DNA from: Kitasatospora phosalacinea
GTDB taxonomy: Bacteria > Actinomycetota > Actinomycetes > Streptomycetales > Streptomycetaceae
Direction of reading: 5' to 3'
DNA length: 21,001 bases
Assembly (NCBI RefSeq): GCF_000716545.1
Contig: NZ_JNWZ01000097.1
Coordinates: 1 to 21,001, forward strand
Positions 14,335 to 20,519 of this stretch are shown in pieces. The translations under genes were made by a program, and so were the position numbers. The notes beneath the pieces were generated by a model. The model had not been told where the DNA came from and did no database searches. It saw only the letters and a list, made by a program, of their open reading frames with translations. Within the stretch, counting starts at the first letter, position 1; each line of letters starts with the position of its first letter.

Positions 14335-14907
14335 CTACGGCCTGACGTAGTGCCACATGTCGCGCGGTCGCCCGGCCACCACCTGGTGGGCGGGCCGCAG
14401 GCCGGTGCGTCGGAAGCCGGTGCGTTCGGCGGTGCGGATCGAGCCGCTGTTCCACGGCTCGACGCACAGCTCCAGTCCGGGCAGCGCGAGTTCGTCGAGC
14501 GCCCAGTCGGTGACGGCGCCCAGCGCGGCGGTGGCGGCGCCCCGGCGGCGGGCGGTGGCGGCCACCCAGTAGCCGACCGAGGCCCGGCCGCGCAGCGGCA
14601 GTCCGCCCACCCAGAGGCCGACGCTGCCGACCGCCCGGCCCGTCGGGTCGACGATCACGAAGGGGTAGCCGGTGCCGATCTCGGTGCGGCGCCGCTGGCG
14701 TTCCAGGTAGGCCGCCGCCCCGGCCCGGGTGTACGGCGCGGGCACGGTGGTGGTCGGCGGGATGTACGGGTCGGCCGCCACCTCGCGGAGCAGCCCGGTG
14801 TCCTCCGGGGTCCAGCCGCGCAGCCGGTAGCCGTGCGCGGCCGGGAGTTCCGGCACCGCCCCGGGCAGCGGCGGCATGATCGGCGGCGTCGCGGCGGGAG
14901 GTCTCAC
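14335..14907 (-). CDS. GNAT-family N-acetyltransferase
   Basis: 190-residue acetyltransferase of the RimJ/RimL (Acetyltransf_3) type. YRLRGWTPEDTGLLREVAAD is the N-terminal strand-helix, YPFVIVDPTGRAVGSVGLWV the central strands and SVGYWVAATARRRGAATAAL the acetyl-CoA loop. ELCVEPWNSGSIRTAERTGF and RRTGLR form the C-terminal block, with a WNSGS in place of the common NxxS turn. It differs clearly from the GNAT at 1132, so this is not a recent duplicate. GTG at 14907 is preferred because AGGATGG lies just before it; ATG at 14877 has no SD. It is divergent from the NTF2-like gene and may be first in a minus-strand set with the orphan tail, HAD hydrolase and tandem GNAT. Substrate unknown. Confidence 0.85.
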   Translation of the reverse strand: MRPPAATPPIMPPLPGAVPELPAAHGYRLRGWTPEDTGLLREVAADPYIPPTTTVPAPYTRAGAAAYLERQRRRTEIGTGYPFVIVDPTGRAVGSVGLWVGGLPLRGRASVGYWVAATARRRGAATAALGAVTDWALDELALPGLELCVEPWNSGSIRTAERTGFRRTGLRPAHQVVAGRPRDMWHYVRP

Positions 14908-14966
14908 GGTGCCATCCTGCCGCAGCGGGCGCCTGGAATCCCACCCGGCGGGGCGTCGCTCCGCAG

Positions 14967-14972
14967 TAGGAT
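14967..14972 (+). promoter_or_regulatory. -10 element of the NTF2-like gene
   Basis: TAGGAT is a close match to the actinobacterial -10 box and lies 41 nt before the ATG at 15014, leaving a ~34-nt leader with GGGAG at SD distance. No -35 box is recognisable. Confidence 0.45.
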
Positions 14973-15013
14973 CGTGGGCACACCGACTTCCCCACCTGTC
15001 ACGGGAGTTCACC

Positions 15014-15445
15014 ATGTCCGCTGCCGTTCCGGACCCGTCCGACCGCACCCCGCAGGGCGTGCTGGCGCGCTACCGCCGGGCGGTGCTCGACCTGGACGCC
15101 GACGCCCTCGCCGACCTGTACGCGCCGGACGCGGTGCACGAGTTCCCGTTCCGCTTCCCCGGCTTCCCGGAGCGCTACGAGGGCCGGGAGGCGGTGCGCG
15201 CCGGGTACGGGGCGGCGTGGGGGGCGAGCCCGGCCCGGCCGACCGAGATCGAGGAGCACGCGCTGCACCCGTCGACCGACCCCGAGGTGCTGGTGGTGGA
15301 GCAGGTCGTGCGGGGCGAGATCGCGGGCGGCCGGGGCGCGTTCGCGGTGCCGGGCCTGCTGGTGCTGCGGGTCCGGGACGGGCTGATCGTGCACGTCCGC
15401 GACTACATGGACGGCCTGGCCGTCTCGGGCGGCCGGGCCGGCTGA
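15014..15445 (+). CDS. NTF2-like/SnoaL-fold protein
   Basis: 143 residues of the cone-shaped NTF2-like fold. PQGVLARYRRAVLDLDADAL and ADLYAPDAVHEFPFRFPGFP are the characteristic first helices and strand, GREAVRAGY the next helix, and AFAVPGLLVLRVRDGLIVHV then RDYMDGLAV the last strands. The family includes ketosteroid isomerases, SnoaL-type cyclases and many ligand-binding proteins. No polyketide genes are near, so a free-standing hydrolase, isomerase or binding role is likelier, without a known substrate. GGGAG six nt before the ATG fixes the start. It ends 31 bp from the convergent MFS gene; the gap contains the palindrome GCCCGTACGGGC (15446-15457), a weak shared terminator at best. Confidence 0.85.
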   Translation: MSAAVPDPSDRTPQGVLARYRRAVLDLDADALADLYAPDAVHEFPFRFPGFPERYEGREAVRAGYGAAWGASPARPTEIEEHALHPSTDPEVLVVEQVVRGEIAGGRGAFAVPGLLVLRVRDGLIVHVRDYMDGLAVSGGRAG

Positions 15446-15476
15446 GCCCGTACGGGCCGCGCCGACCGGTTCCGGG

Positions 15477-16895
15477 TCAGGAGCGGGCCGCCGCCGGGGC
15501 GCGCAGCGCGGGCAGCGTCCGGTCGAAGGCGGTGAGCAGCAGGAACAGCACCGCCGCGCCCAGCATGACCCAGGCCAGCTGGTGCATCCCGGCGGTGCCC
15601 GCGTGCGGCCCGTACGCGGCGGCGGTCGCGGCCGAGGCCACCATCGAGCCGAGGTAGGCGAAGGTGCGCAGCAGCCCGGCGGAGGAGCCGGTGCGGGCCG
15701 GGTCGGACTGCAGGAAGACGGAGTTCTGCAGGGCCAGCCCGTTGGCGCCCTGCGGGACGCCGAACACCACGGCCAGCACCAGCAGCACCCACAGCGGGCT
15801 GTGCGCGCCGAGGGCCAGCATCAGCGTGCAGGCGGCGATCTGGCCGACCGCGCCGACCAGCAGGGTGGCCCGGATGCCGCCGCGCCGCCCGGCCAGCACC
15901 GAGACGCCGATGCCGACCAGGAAGGTCGGTGCCTGCACCAGCCCGGCCTGCAGCGGTGTCAGCCCGAAGCCCTCCTCGGTCCACTGGGCGAAGCCGTACA
16001 GGAAGGCGTAAGCGACCACGTAGGCGGCCAGCGCACGGGCGTAGGTGGCGAGCAGCGGGGTGTTGCCGCCGAGCACCTTGACGTCGATGAACGGCTGTTC
16101 GGCGCGGCGTTCGCGGACGGTGAAGGCGCCGGCGGCGGCGAGGGTGAGCAGCGGCAGGTACCAGCGGTCGGGGTGCGGGTGCATCAGGAACAGCAGCAGC
16201 GAGAGCAGCAGGACGGCGAACAGGGCCATCCCGGGCAGGTCGATCCGCTTCAGCGGGCCGGGGCCGATCGAGGGCGCCGGTTCCTGCCTGGGCAGGCGCA
16301 GCGCGCCGAGGGTGACGGCGAGCAGCGACAGCGGGATGTTCAGTGCGAAGGTGGTGCGCCAGCCGCCGGCGCTGGTGAGCAGTCCGCCGAGCAGCGGGCC
16401 GACCACGGCGACGGTCTGGTTGGCGACGGCGAGCAGGGTGAGCACCCCGGCGGGGCTGTCCCGTCCGGTGCGCCGGGATTCGGCGCGCAGCAGCGCCATC
16501 GCGGCGGGGTAGCCGGCGCAGGTGCCGAAGCCGAGGACGACCCGGGCGGCGATCAGCGTGCCGAGGTCGGGCGCGAGCGTGCCGAGGACGCCGGCCGCGC
16601 CGACCAGGCCGGTGCCGGCGAGGAAGAGCCGGCGCGGCCCGAACAGGTCGATCAGCCGCCCCACCACGGGCTGTCCGAGCGCGGTGGCCAGGTACAGCGC
16701 GGACACCAGCCAGGCGGTCTGCGCGGGCGAGGCGCCGAGCGCGGCGCCGATCGGGACCAGCGCGACGGCGATGACGGTGGAGTTGATCGGGTTGAGGACG
16801 GAGCCGAGGACCATCGGGGGGACGAGTCGGCGGTCGAGCGCGGGTGCCTCGGCCACCTGTTCGCCGGGGGCGGTCGCGGTCGTACGGTCGGTCAT
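15477..16895 (-). CDS. MFS transporter, DHA2 (EmrB/QacA-like) drug exporter
   Basis: 472-residue polytopic membrane protein, probably 14 helices. Diagnostic parts are VLGSVLNPINSTVIAVALVP in helix 1, the loop GQPVVGRLIDLFGPRRLFLA (the MFS motif A region), ARVVLGFGTCAGYPAAMALL in helix 4 and ANQTVAVVGPLLGGLLTSAG with the antiporter-type GPxxGG in helix 5. It is expected to export drugs or metabolites with proton antiport. The ATG has no clear SD; it overlaps the stop of the upstream mini-ORF (ATGA), so translation may depend on coupling. The upstream MarR gene is the probable regulator, induced by a ligand that the pump exports. Specificity cannot be inferred. Confidence 0.9.
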   Translation of the reverse strand: MTDRTTATAPGEQVAEAPALDRRLVPPMVLGSVLNPINSTVIAVALVPIGAALGASPAQTAWLVSALYLATALGQPVVGRLIDLFGPRRLFLAGTGLVGAAGVLGTLAPDLGTLIAARVVLGFGTCAGYPAAMALLRAESRRTGRDSPAGVLTLLAVANQTVAVVGPLLGGLLTSAGGWRTTFALNIPLSLLAVTLGALRLPRQEPAPSIGPGPLKRIDLPGMALFAVLLLSLLLFLMHPHPDRWYLPLLTLAAAGAFTVRERRAEQPFIDVKVLGGNTPLLATYARALAAYVVAYAFLYGFAQWTEEGFGLTPLQAGLVQAPTFLVGIGVSVLAGRRGGIRATLLVGAVGQIAACTLMLALGAHSPLWVLLVLAVVFGVPQGANGLALQNSVFLQSDPARTGSSAGLLRTFAYLGSMVASAATAAAYGPHAGTAGMHQLAWVMLGAAVLFLLLTAFDRTLPALRAPAAARS

Positions 16896-16987
16896 GGTGC
16901 TTCTGCCGCTCGGTGGTCGTGGTCGTGCTCGTCGTGGTGGTCGTGGTGGTTCGGGGGTCGGGGCGCCGGGGGGCGGCGGGCCGTCAC
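16892..16987 (-). CDS. Possible His/Asp-rich mini-protein between MarR and MFS genes
   Basis: A 31-codon frame fills the gap between the regulator and exporter. Its GTG overlaps the MarR stop (GTGA) and its TGA overlaps the MFS ATG (ATGA). The C-terminal half contains NHHDHHDEHDHDH: seven His, four Asp and one Glu in 13 residues, much like histidine loops of metal chaperones and metal exporters. The DNA is a GTGGTC-type low-complexity run, so the peptide could be a by-product of repeat expansion. Once the frame is open, both overlaps follow easily from a GAG-TGA end and an ATGACC start. The MFS gene lacks an SD, which favours translation of this stretch. Metal binding is inference. Confidence 0.35.
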   Translation of the reverse strand: MTARRPPAPRPPNHHDHHDEHDHDHRAAEAP

Positions 16988-17436
16988 TCCTGGACGATCC
17001 GTTCGAGGACGGCCATCGCCGCGATGACGGTCCGCCGTTCCTCCTCGGTGCACTTCGCCTGCAGTTCGGCGGCCAGCCACTCGCCGCGGGCCCGGCGGCC
17101 CGCCTCGGCGCGGCGGCGGCCCTCGGGGGTGAGGACGATCAGCACCCGGCGGCCGTCCTCCGGGTCCCGGCGGCGTTCGACCAGGCCCTGCCCGGCCAGG
17201 GTGGCGATGGTGGTGGCCATCGACTGGTGGCGCATCCCCTCGGCGACGGCGAGGTCGCTGGTGGTCAGGCCCTGTCCCCCGCAGTCCAGCAGCCGCCCCA
17301 CGGTGGACGCCTGGGTGAGCGTGAAGTCGCCCGTCCCGGCGGCGGCCCGGATCCGTCGGCGCAGCTTGCCGATCACCGACCGCACCTGCTGCGAGGCGCG
17401 CACGGCGGACGGTGCGGGGTCGGGGTCTTCGCTCAT
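16984..17436 (-). CDS. MarR-family transcriptional regulator
   Basis: 150-residue DNA-binding protein. FTLTQASTVGRLLDCGGQG and LTTSDLAVAEGMRHQSMATT are the helix-turn-helix, IATLAGQGLVERRRDPEDGR the recognition-helix end and wing, and VLIVLTPEGRRRAEAGRRAR the C-terminal dimer helix. This order is standard for MarR repressors. The ATG at 17436 is chosen because a -10-like TAGGGT lies seven nt upstream on the coding strand, which suggests a leaderless mRNA; the frame is open beyond but without family character. The gene lies just upstream of the DHA2 exporter on the same strand, the common regulator-pump pairing. TACAG-N5-CTGTA, 33 bp upstream of the start, is the likely operator for autoregulation. 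Confidence 0.92.
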   Translation of the reverse strand: MSEDPDPAPSAVRASQQVRSVIGKLRRRIRAAAGTGDFTLTQASTVGRLLDCGGQGLTTSDLAVAEGMRHQSMATTIATLAGQGLVERRRDPEDGRRVLIVLTPEGRRRAEAGRRARGEWLAAELQAKCTEEERRTVIAAMAVLERIVQE

Positions 17437-17468
17437 GCTCCCCACCCTAGGTTTTCCCCCGCCGAATG

Positions 17469-17483
17469 TACAGTTTCCCTGTA
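17469..17483. promoter_or_regulatory. MarR-type operator palindrome
   Basis: TACAG-TTTCC-CTGTA is a perfect inverted repeat in the divergent region between the MarR gene and the promoter of the alpha/beta hydrolase. Size and place fit a MarR dimer site. It lies about where a -35 box for the MarR gene would be. Confidence 0.6.
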
Positions 17484-17537
17484 GATCTCGACGGGGCAGC
17501 GCCGCTCCTCGCGGCCCGCGGCCGCGCACGGAGCCGT

Positions 17538-17567
17538 TTGGCACCGCGCCGGGCCCGCTGCTACCTT
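17538..17567 (+). promoter_or_regulatory. Promoter of the alpha/beta hydrolase leader
   Basis: TTGGCA (17538-17543), an 18-nt spacer and TACCTT (17562-17567) form a good housekeeping-type promoter. Transcription would start near 17574, leaving a leader of about 135 nt before the hydrolase ATG. Confidence 0.55.
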
Positions 17568-17604
17568 TCCGGAGGCCGTGCAAGAGACCTTGGAGGTGGT
17601 ACCC

Positions 17605-17658
17605 GTGAACGCAGGATCGACATGGGTGCTCCCCTCCGGGGCCACGGTCGGGCGGTAA
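17605..17658 (+). CDS. 17-codon leader ORF upstream of the hydrolase
   Basis: GTG at 17605 to TAA at 17656 encodes VNAGSTWVLPSGATVGR. A nearly ideal SD, GGAGGTGG (17592-17599), stands before it and is much stronger than the AAAGG before the downstream hydrolase. Wobble positions are mostly G/C. The second half of the ORF overlaps GTGCTCCCC (17626-17634), which can pair with any of three downstream segments. This is the layout of a translation-sensing leader, but no such function is shown. An ATG at 17622 in the hydrolase frame would add 29 residues to that protein; its wobble composition is not coding-like. Confidence 0.5.
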   Translation: MNAGSTWVLPSGATVGR

Positions 17659-17690
17659 CAGGCCGTCCGGGAGCGCCGTTCCGAGCACTC
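17626..17690 (+). promoter_or_regulatory. Competing hairpins in the hydrolase leader (candidate attenuator)
   Basis: The segment GTGCTCCCC (17626-17634) can pair with GGGG at 17638-17641 (stem CCCC-TCC-GGGG). It can also pair through GCTCCC with GGGAGC at 17669-17674, or through GTGCTC with GAGCAC at 17683-17688, extended by G-C and G-U pairs to 17624/17690. The pairings exclude one another and the first strand lies in the leader ORF, so ribosome position could select the fold. No computed energies were available. Confidence 0.4.
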
Positions 17691-17708
17691 CCGAAAGGCA
17701 CCACAGCC

Positions 17709-18461
17709 ATGACCGCTGTGCGCTTCACCTCCGAACAGCGCCCCGACGACGACGTCCTCGAGCGCGACTTCACCCTCGACGGGATCCCCGGCGTCCTGTG
17801 GACGCCCGCGTCCGCCACCGCCGGTACGCCCGCACCGCTGCTCCTGCTCGGCCACCCGCCGCTCGGCCTGGCCCGGATGCGCCCCCGGCTGGCGGCCCGG
17901 GCCCGCCACGCGGCCGCGGACGGCTTCGCCTCGGCCACCATCGAACTCCCCGGCAGCGGCGAGCGCCCCCGCGTCCCCGCCCTCGACCTGGGCCGCGCCG
18001 AACTGCGCCGGGCGATGGAGGCCGGCGAGCCGATCGGCCCGGAGGTCATCGACGCCCTGGTCCTCCCGCTGGTCGACCGGGCCGTCCCCGAGTGGCGGGC
18101 CGCCCTGGACGCCCTGCTGGCCCTGCCCGGCCTCGGCGGCCCGGTCGGCTACTCCGGCGGGGTGATGTCCATCGGCGTCCGCCTCGCCGCGGTCGAGCCG
18201 CGCATCGCGGCGGCCGTCCTCTTCGCCGGCAGCCTGCTCCCCCGCGCCACCTTCGAGGAGGCCCGCCGGGTGACCGTCCCGCTGCACGTCCTGCTCCAGT
18301 GGGACGACGAGGGCAACGACCGGCAGGCCTCGCTGGAACTGTTCGACGCCTTCGCCTCCGCGGAGAAGTCCCTGAACGCCAACATGGGCGGCCACACCGG
18401 CGTCCCGGAGCACGCGGGGGAGGCCGCCGCCCGGTTCCTCGCCCGCCACCTGAAGAAGTAG
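17709..18461 (+). CDS. Alpha/beta hydrolase (dienelactone-hydrolase-like)
   Basis: 250-residue cytoplasmic hydrolase without signal peptide. PAPLLLLGHPPLGLARMRPR is the first core strand and oxyanion loop, and DGFASATIELPGSGERP the next strand-turn. The nucleophile is Ser149 in VGYSGGVMSIGVRLA. Asp199 or Asp200 in LLQWDDEGNDRQ and His229 in MGGHTGVPEH complete the triad. The family includes carboxylesterases, peptidases and dienelactone hydrolases; the substrate is unknown. AAAGG lies about 11 nt before the ATG, a weak site compared with that of the leader ORF upstream. The gene is divergent from the MarR regulator, whose presumed operator lies about 55 bp upstream of this promoter, so shared control is possible. 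A double hairpin terminator follows. Confidence 0.85.
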   Translation: MTAVRFTSEQRPDDDVLERDFTLDGIPGVLWTPASATAGTPAPLLLLGHPPLGLARMRPRLAARARHAAADGFASATIELPGSGERPRVPALDLGRAELRRAMEAGEPIGPEVIDALVLPLVDRAVPEWRAALDALLALPGLGGPVGYSGGVMSIGVRLAAVEPRIAAAVLFAGSLLPRATFEEARRVTVPLHVLLQWDDEGNDRQASLELFDAFASAEKSLNANMGGHTGVPEHAGEAAARFLARHLKK

Positions 18462-18476
18462 CCCCGCTCCCCCGGT

Positions 18477-18517
18477 GGCCCGGAACACCTCGGGTGCTCC
18501 GGGCCTTCGGGGCCCGG
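18477..18517. terminator. Overlapping double-hairpin bidirectional terminator
   Basis: GGCCCGGA (18477-18484) pairs with TCCGGGCC (18498-18505), continued by CACC/GGTG after one mismatch, over a three-base loop. The same right arm, as CCGGGCC (18499-18505), can instead pair with GGCCCGG (18511-18517) over TTCGG. The first hairpin suits the plus-strand hydrolase; the second suits transcripts arriving on the minus strand. Confidence 0.7.
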
Positions 18518-18533
18518 CGGGTCAGGAGCCGGG

Positions 18534-18605
18534 CGCCTCACCACGACCGGTCGCCTCACCACGCCCGGACGCTCCACGACGACCGGGCGCCTCGGCCACC
18601 GGGCG
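18534..18605. repeat. Four imperfect 18-bp tandem repeats
   Basis: Units at 18534, 18552, 18570 and 18588 start with CGCCTC or CGCTCC and end with CCGG-like bases. On the minus strand they encode six-residue repeats (PGRRGA, SGRGEA, TGRGEA) at the end of the damaged gene. Confidence 0.75.
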
Positions 18606-18730
18606 GAAGGCCGGTTCCGCCTCGCCCAGCATGCCGCGCAGGCTCGTCCAGCATGCCGCGCAGGGCGGTCAGCGCCCGGGCCGCCGCCGGGAGTTCGGCG
18701 GACCCGGCGAGCGCCCGGCCGGCGTCGCGC

Positions 18731-18766
18731 GGTCCGCGCGGTCCGCGTGGTCCTCGTGGTCCTCGT
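18731..18766. repeat. Four 9-bp tandem repeats
   Basis: GGTCCGCGC, GGTCCGCGT, GGTCCTCGT and GGTCCTCGT follow one another inside the damaged gene and code for DHEDHADRADRA on the minus strand. The suspected one-base loss lies at their edge. Confidence 0.8.
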
Positions 18767-18855
18767 TGCCGGCCAGGGCGACCAGGGCCGTCACGCACGC
18801 TTCCCGCGGTCGGGCGTCCACGCGTTCCGTCCTCCCCGGCCCTCGGCCGCGGGGC

Positions 18856-19434
18856 TCACGGCAGGGCCACACCGTACTCGGCGAGGCCGGCCCGGAGACG
18901 TTCGCGGTCGGTGCGGGCCAGGTGGTCGCCGGTGAAGTGGTGGTCGGGGGTGAGTTCGGCGACGCAGTCGGGAGGCGGGACGAACGTTTCTGCATCCTCG
19001 GGGCTCTCGAACTCGGCCTCGGCCAGGACCAGCCCGAGCAGCGGCCCTTCGAAGACGTCCACCCCGAGCGGAGGGACGCCGAGGCGCATCCTGGTCAGCT
19101 CGGGGCCGGGCAGGGCGGCCAGCAGGCGGGCGTACTCCTGCTCGGAGAGCTGGAGGTCGGCGGACGCGCCCGGGTGGACGGGCTGTTCGCGGCTGAGTCG
19201 GTAGCTGCACTCGCCGGTGTCGAGCCGCTCGACCCGGCTCAGGCGCAGCCGGGTGCCGTCCACGTACCGGTCGGTGATCCGGCGGGCCGCGGTGACGGTG
19301 TCGGGGGCGGGCGCCCGGGCGAGCAGGAAGCGGCGCTCCCGTTCGGCCCGGTCCTCCTCCCCCGCGTGCGGTGCGTGCGGCGCGTGCGAAGCGGCGGCGC
19401 CCCGGCGGGCGTCCTCCCCCGTGCGGTTCCCCAT
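18856..19434 (-). CDS. CYTH-domain protein
   Basis: 192 residues. After a ~25-residue Ala/His-rich lead comes RAERERRFLLAR, the CYTH N-terminal signature (ExExK) with Arg in place of the final Lys. TDRYVDGTRLRLSRVERLDT and GECSYRLSREQ are the paired strands with alternating basic residues. LAEAEFESPEDAETF supplies the acidic residues of the tunnel, and a TPDHHFTGDHLAR motif ends the domain. CYTH tunnel enzymes bind triphosphates with divalent metal (thiamine triphosphatase, class IV adenylate cyclase, inorganic triphosphatase). Bacterial members with this short form are most often simple triphosphatases; the activity here is inferred. The ATG at 19434 is chosen over upstream in-frame codons because GGGGAAG lies about seven nt before it and the upstream part spans a terminator. 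Confidence 0.85.
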   Translation of the reverse strand: MGNRTGEDARRGAAASHAPHAPHAGEEDRAERERRFLLARAPAPDTVTAARRITDRYVDGTRLRLSRVERLDTGECSYRLSREQPVHPGASADLQLSEQEYARLLAALPGPELTRMRLGVPPLGVDVFEGPLLGLVLAEAEFESPEDAETFVPPPDCVAELTPDHHFTGDHLARTDRERLRAGLAEYGVALP

Positions 19435-19613
19435 GGCGTGCTTCCCCCTCGTGCTCTCCCCCGTCGCGCCCGTGCCACCGCCGCCCGGGGCGGCGGCCTG
19501 CCCGGACTCCCCGTCAGCCGCCCGCACCAGGACCCCCGTCGACGTGGCGGGCGGCGGTCTCCAGAGTAGTGCGCGAACGGCTCCGGTACGGGGCTCGCCA
19601 CCGAATGCGCACC

Positions 19614-19646
19614 CTGTCCGCTCGGTTCCGTTCACCGAGCGGACAG
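19614..19646 (-). terminator. Strong terminator after the DUF4239 gene
   Basis: A perfect 13-bp stem, CTGTCCGCTCGGT (19614-19626) with ACCGAGCGGACAG (19634-19646), encloses a seven-base loop. It starts 24 nt past the stop of the minus-strand membrane protein gene and insulates the CYTH gene. Confidence 0.85.
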
Positions 19647-19670
19647 TTGACGCGCCGGTACGGTCGCCGA

Positions 19671-20435
19671 TCAGTCACCGAGGAAGGGGAACAGGTTGAG
19701 GAACGGGTCGGTGGTGACCGACATGCCGCGCCCGAACGGGTCGTCGAAGTCCCAGATCAGGAAGAGCAGGAACCCGATCAGCGCGCTGAACGTGCCGGCC
19801 AGGACCAGTTCGCGCGGCGAGCGGCGGATCTGCAGGGCGAACATCATGCCGATGGTGACCACCGCGCCGATGCCGAGGCCGAACCAGACCACCCCGGGCA
19901 TGGTCGGACCGACGTTCCCGCCACGGGAGTTGCGCGCCTCGTCGGCGGTGTCGACCTTGTCCAGCATCGACTGGTAGGCCTGTGCCTCGATGTCGTTCTG
20001 CGGCGCGCGCTCGGCCACGTCGGTGCGCAGCTTGGCGAGCAGTGCGGTGCCCTCGGGGCTGAGCTCCCCGTGGGTGCGCATGTAGTGCCACTCGGTGTTC
20101 ACCACGAACGAGACGTAGTCGTCGACGTCCTTGGCCACCGCGGCGCGGTAGTCGGCGGGGAACACCTCGGCCCGGGCGCTGACCTCGTGCAGCGCCTGGG
20201 CCTCGCGCTGCACGTCGTCCTGCGCGGCGGAGCGGGACTCCCAGACGCCGGCGATCGCCAGACCCAGCACGATCGCGTAGACCACGCCGATCATCATGGT
20301 GATGTACTCGATGACGTCGGGCGTCTCCGAGGTGTCCTCGTCCTCGTCGACCCTGCGGTGCCTCACCAGCACGACCACGACGACGACCAGGCACGCCCCG
20401 GCCATCGCGAGGGCGAGTGCCAGCCATTCGGACAT
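19671..20435 (-). CDS. DUF4239 (bestrophin-like domain) membrane protein
   Basis: 254 residues with four hydrophobic segments: ALALAMAGACLVVVVVVLV near the N-terminus, MMIGVVYAIVLGLAIAGVW at about 47-65, and VVWFGLGIGAVVTIGMMFAL and LAGTFSALIGFLLFLIW near the C-terminus. Between the second and third lies a ~110-residue soluble helical part starting ESRSAAQDDVQREAQALHEV. The GVVYAIVLGLAI...VWE...A...EA.AL pattern is that of DUF4239, described as distantly bestrophin-like. Ion conductance has been suggested for such proteins but function is not established. The SD GGAGAGG seven nt before the ATG fixes the start. The gene follows the Pro/Thr-repeat gene on the same strand, separated by a small hairpin. 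Confidence 0.85.
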   Translation of the reverse strand: MSEWLALALAMAGACLVVVVVVLVRHRRVDEDEDTSETPDVIEYITMMIGVVYAIVLGLAIAGVWESRSAAQDDVQREAQALHEVSARAEVFPADYRAAVAKDVDDYVSFVVNTEWHYMRTHGELSPEGTALLAKLRTDVAERAPQNDIEAQAYQSMLDKVDTADEARNSRGGNVGPTMPGVVWFGLGIGAVVTIGMMFALQIRRSPRELVLAGTFSALIGFLLFLIWDFDDPFGRGMSVTTDPFLNLFPFLGD

Positions 20436-20476
20436 GACGGGTCCTCTCCTGAACTGTCCAGCTTGGAATGGGGTTT

Positions 20477-20491
20477 CGCGGGTGTCCCGCG
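20477..20491 (-). terminator. Small hairpin between the Pro/Thr-repeat and DUF4239 genes
   Basis: CGCGGG (20477-20482) pairs with CCCGCG (20486-20491) across a three-base loop, 29 nt past the upstream stop. It could end the Pro/Thr-repeat transcript or only pause it. Confidence 0.45.
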
Positions 20492-20519
20492 AGGGGGGCT
20501 CCGGCCGACCGGCTGCGGG

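Larger units (their letters stand above)
18522..18821 (-). pseudogene. Frameshifted small gene (possibly HEAT-repeat-like) after the CYTH gene
   Basis: A GTG at 18821 with GGGGAGG nine nt upstream opens VDARPREACVTALVALAGNE and DHEDHADRADRA, then this frame degenerates and stops at 18669. A second frame carries on with DAGRALAGSAELPAAARALT and ALRGMLDE. After a 22-bp tandem duplication (18620-18641 and 18642-18663, two mismatches) the original frame resumes as LRGMLGEAEPAFRPVAEAPG and ends at TGA 18522. One missing G near 18724-18730 and the 22-bp duplication would together cost -1 and +22, so the ends are in one frame. The helical ALVALA...ADAGRALAG pattern recalls HEAT-like repeat proteins of streptomycetes, a tentative match. 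It lies 34 nt after the CYTH gene on the same strand. Base or assembly error in the repeats is an alternative. Confidence 0.5.

Noticed and set aside
14079..14345. 88-codon plus-strand frame opposite the orphan tail
   Set aside because: It shares the same wobble column as the minus frame but its product is Arg/Ser/Pro-rich, whereas the minus product is balanced.
15582..17027. 481-codon plus-strand frame opposite the MFS gene
   Set aside because: Gln/Gly/Glu-rich antisense typical of a membrane-protein complement; no domain seen.
16892..17080. Longer 62-residue version of the His-rich frame starting inside the MarR gene
   Set aside because: The first 31 residues are only a shadow of the MarR C-terminus; only the GTG at 16987 gives a sensible operon junction.
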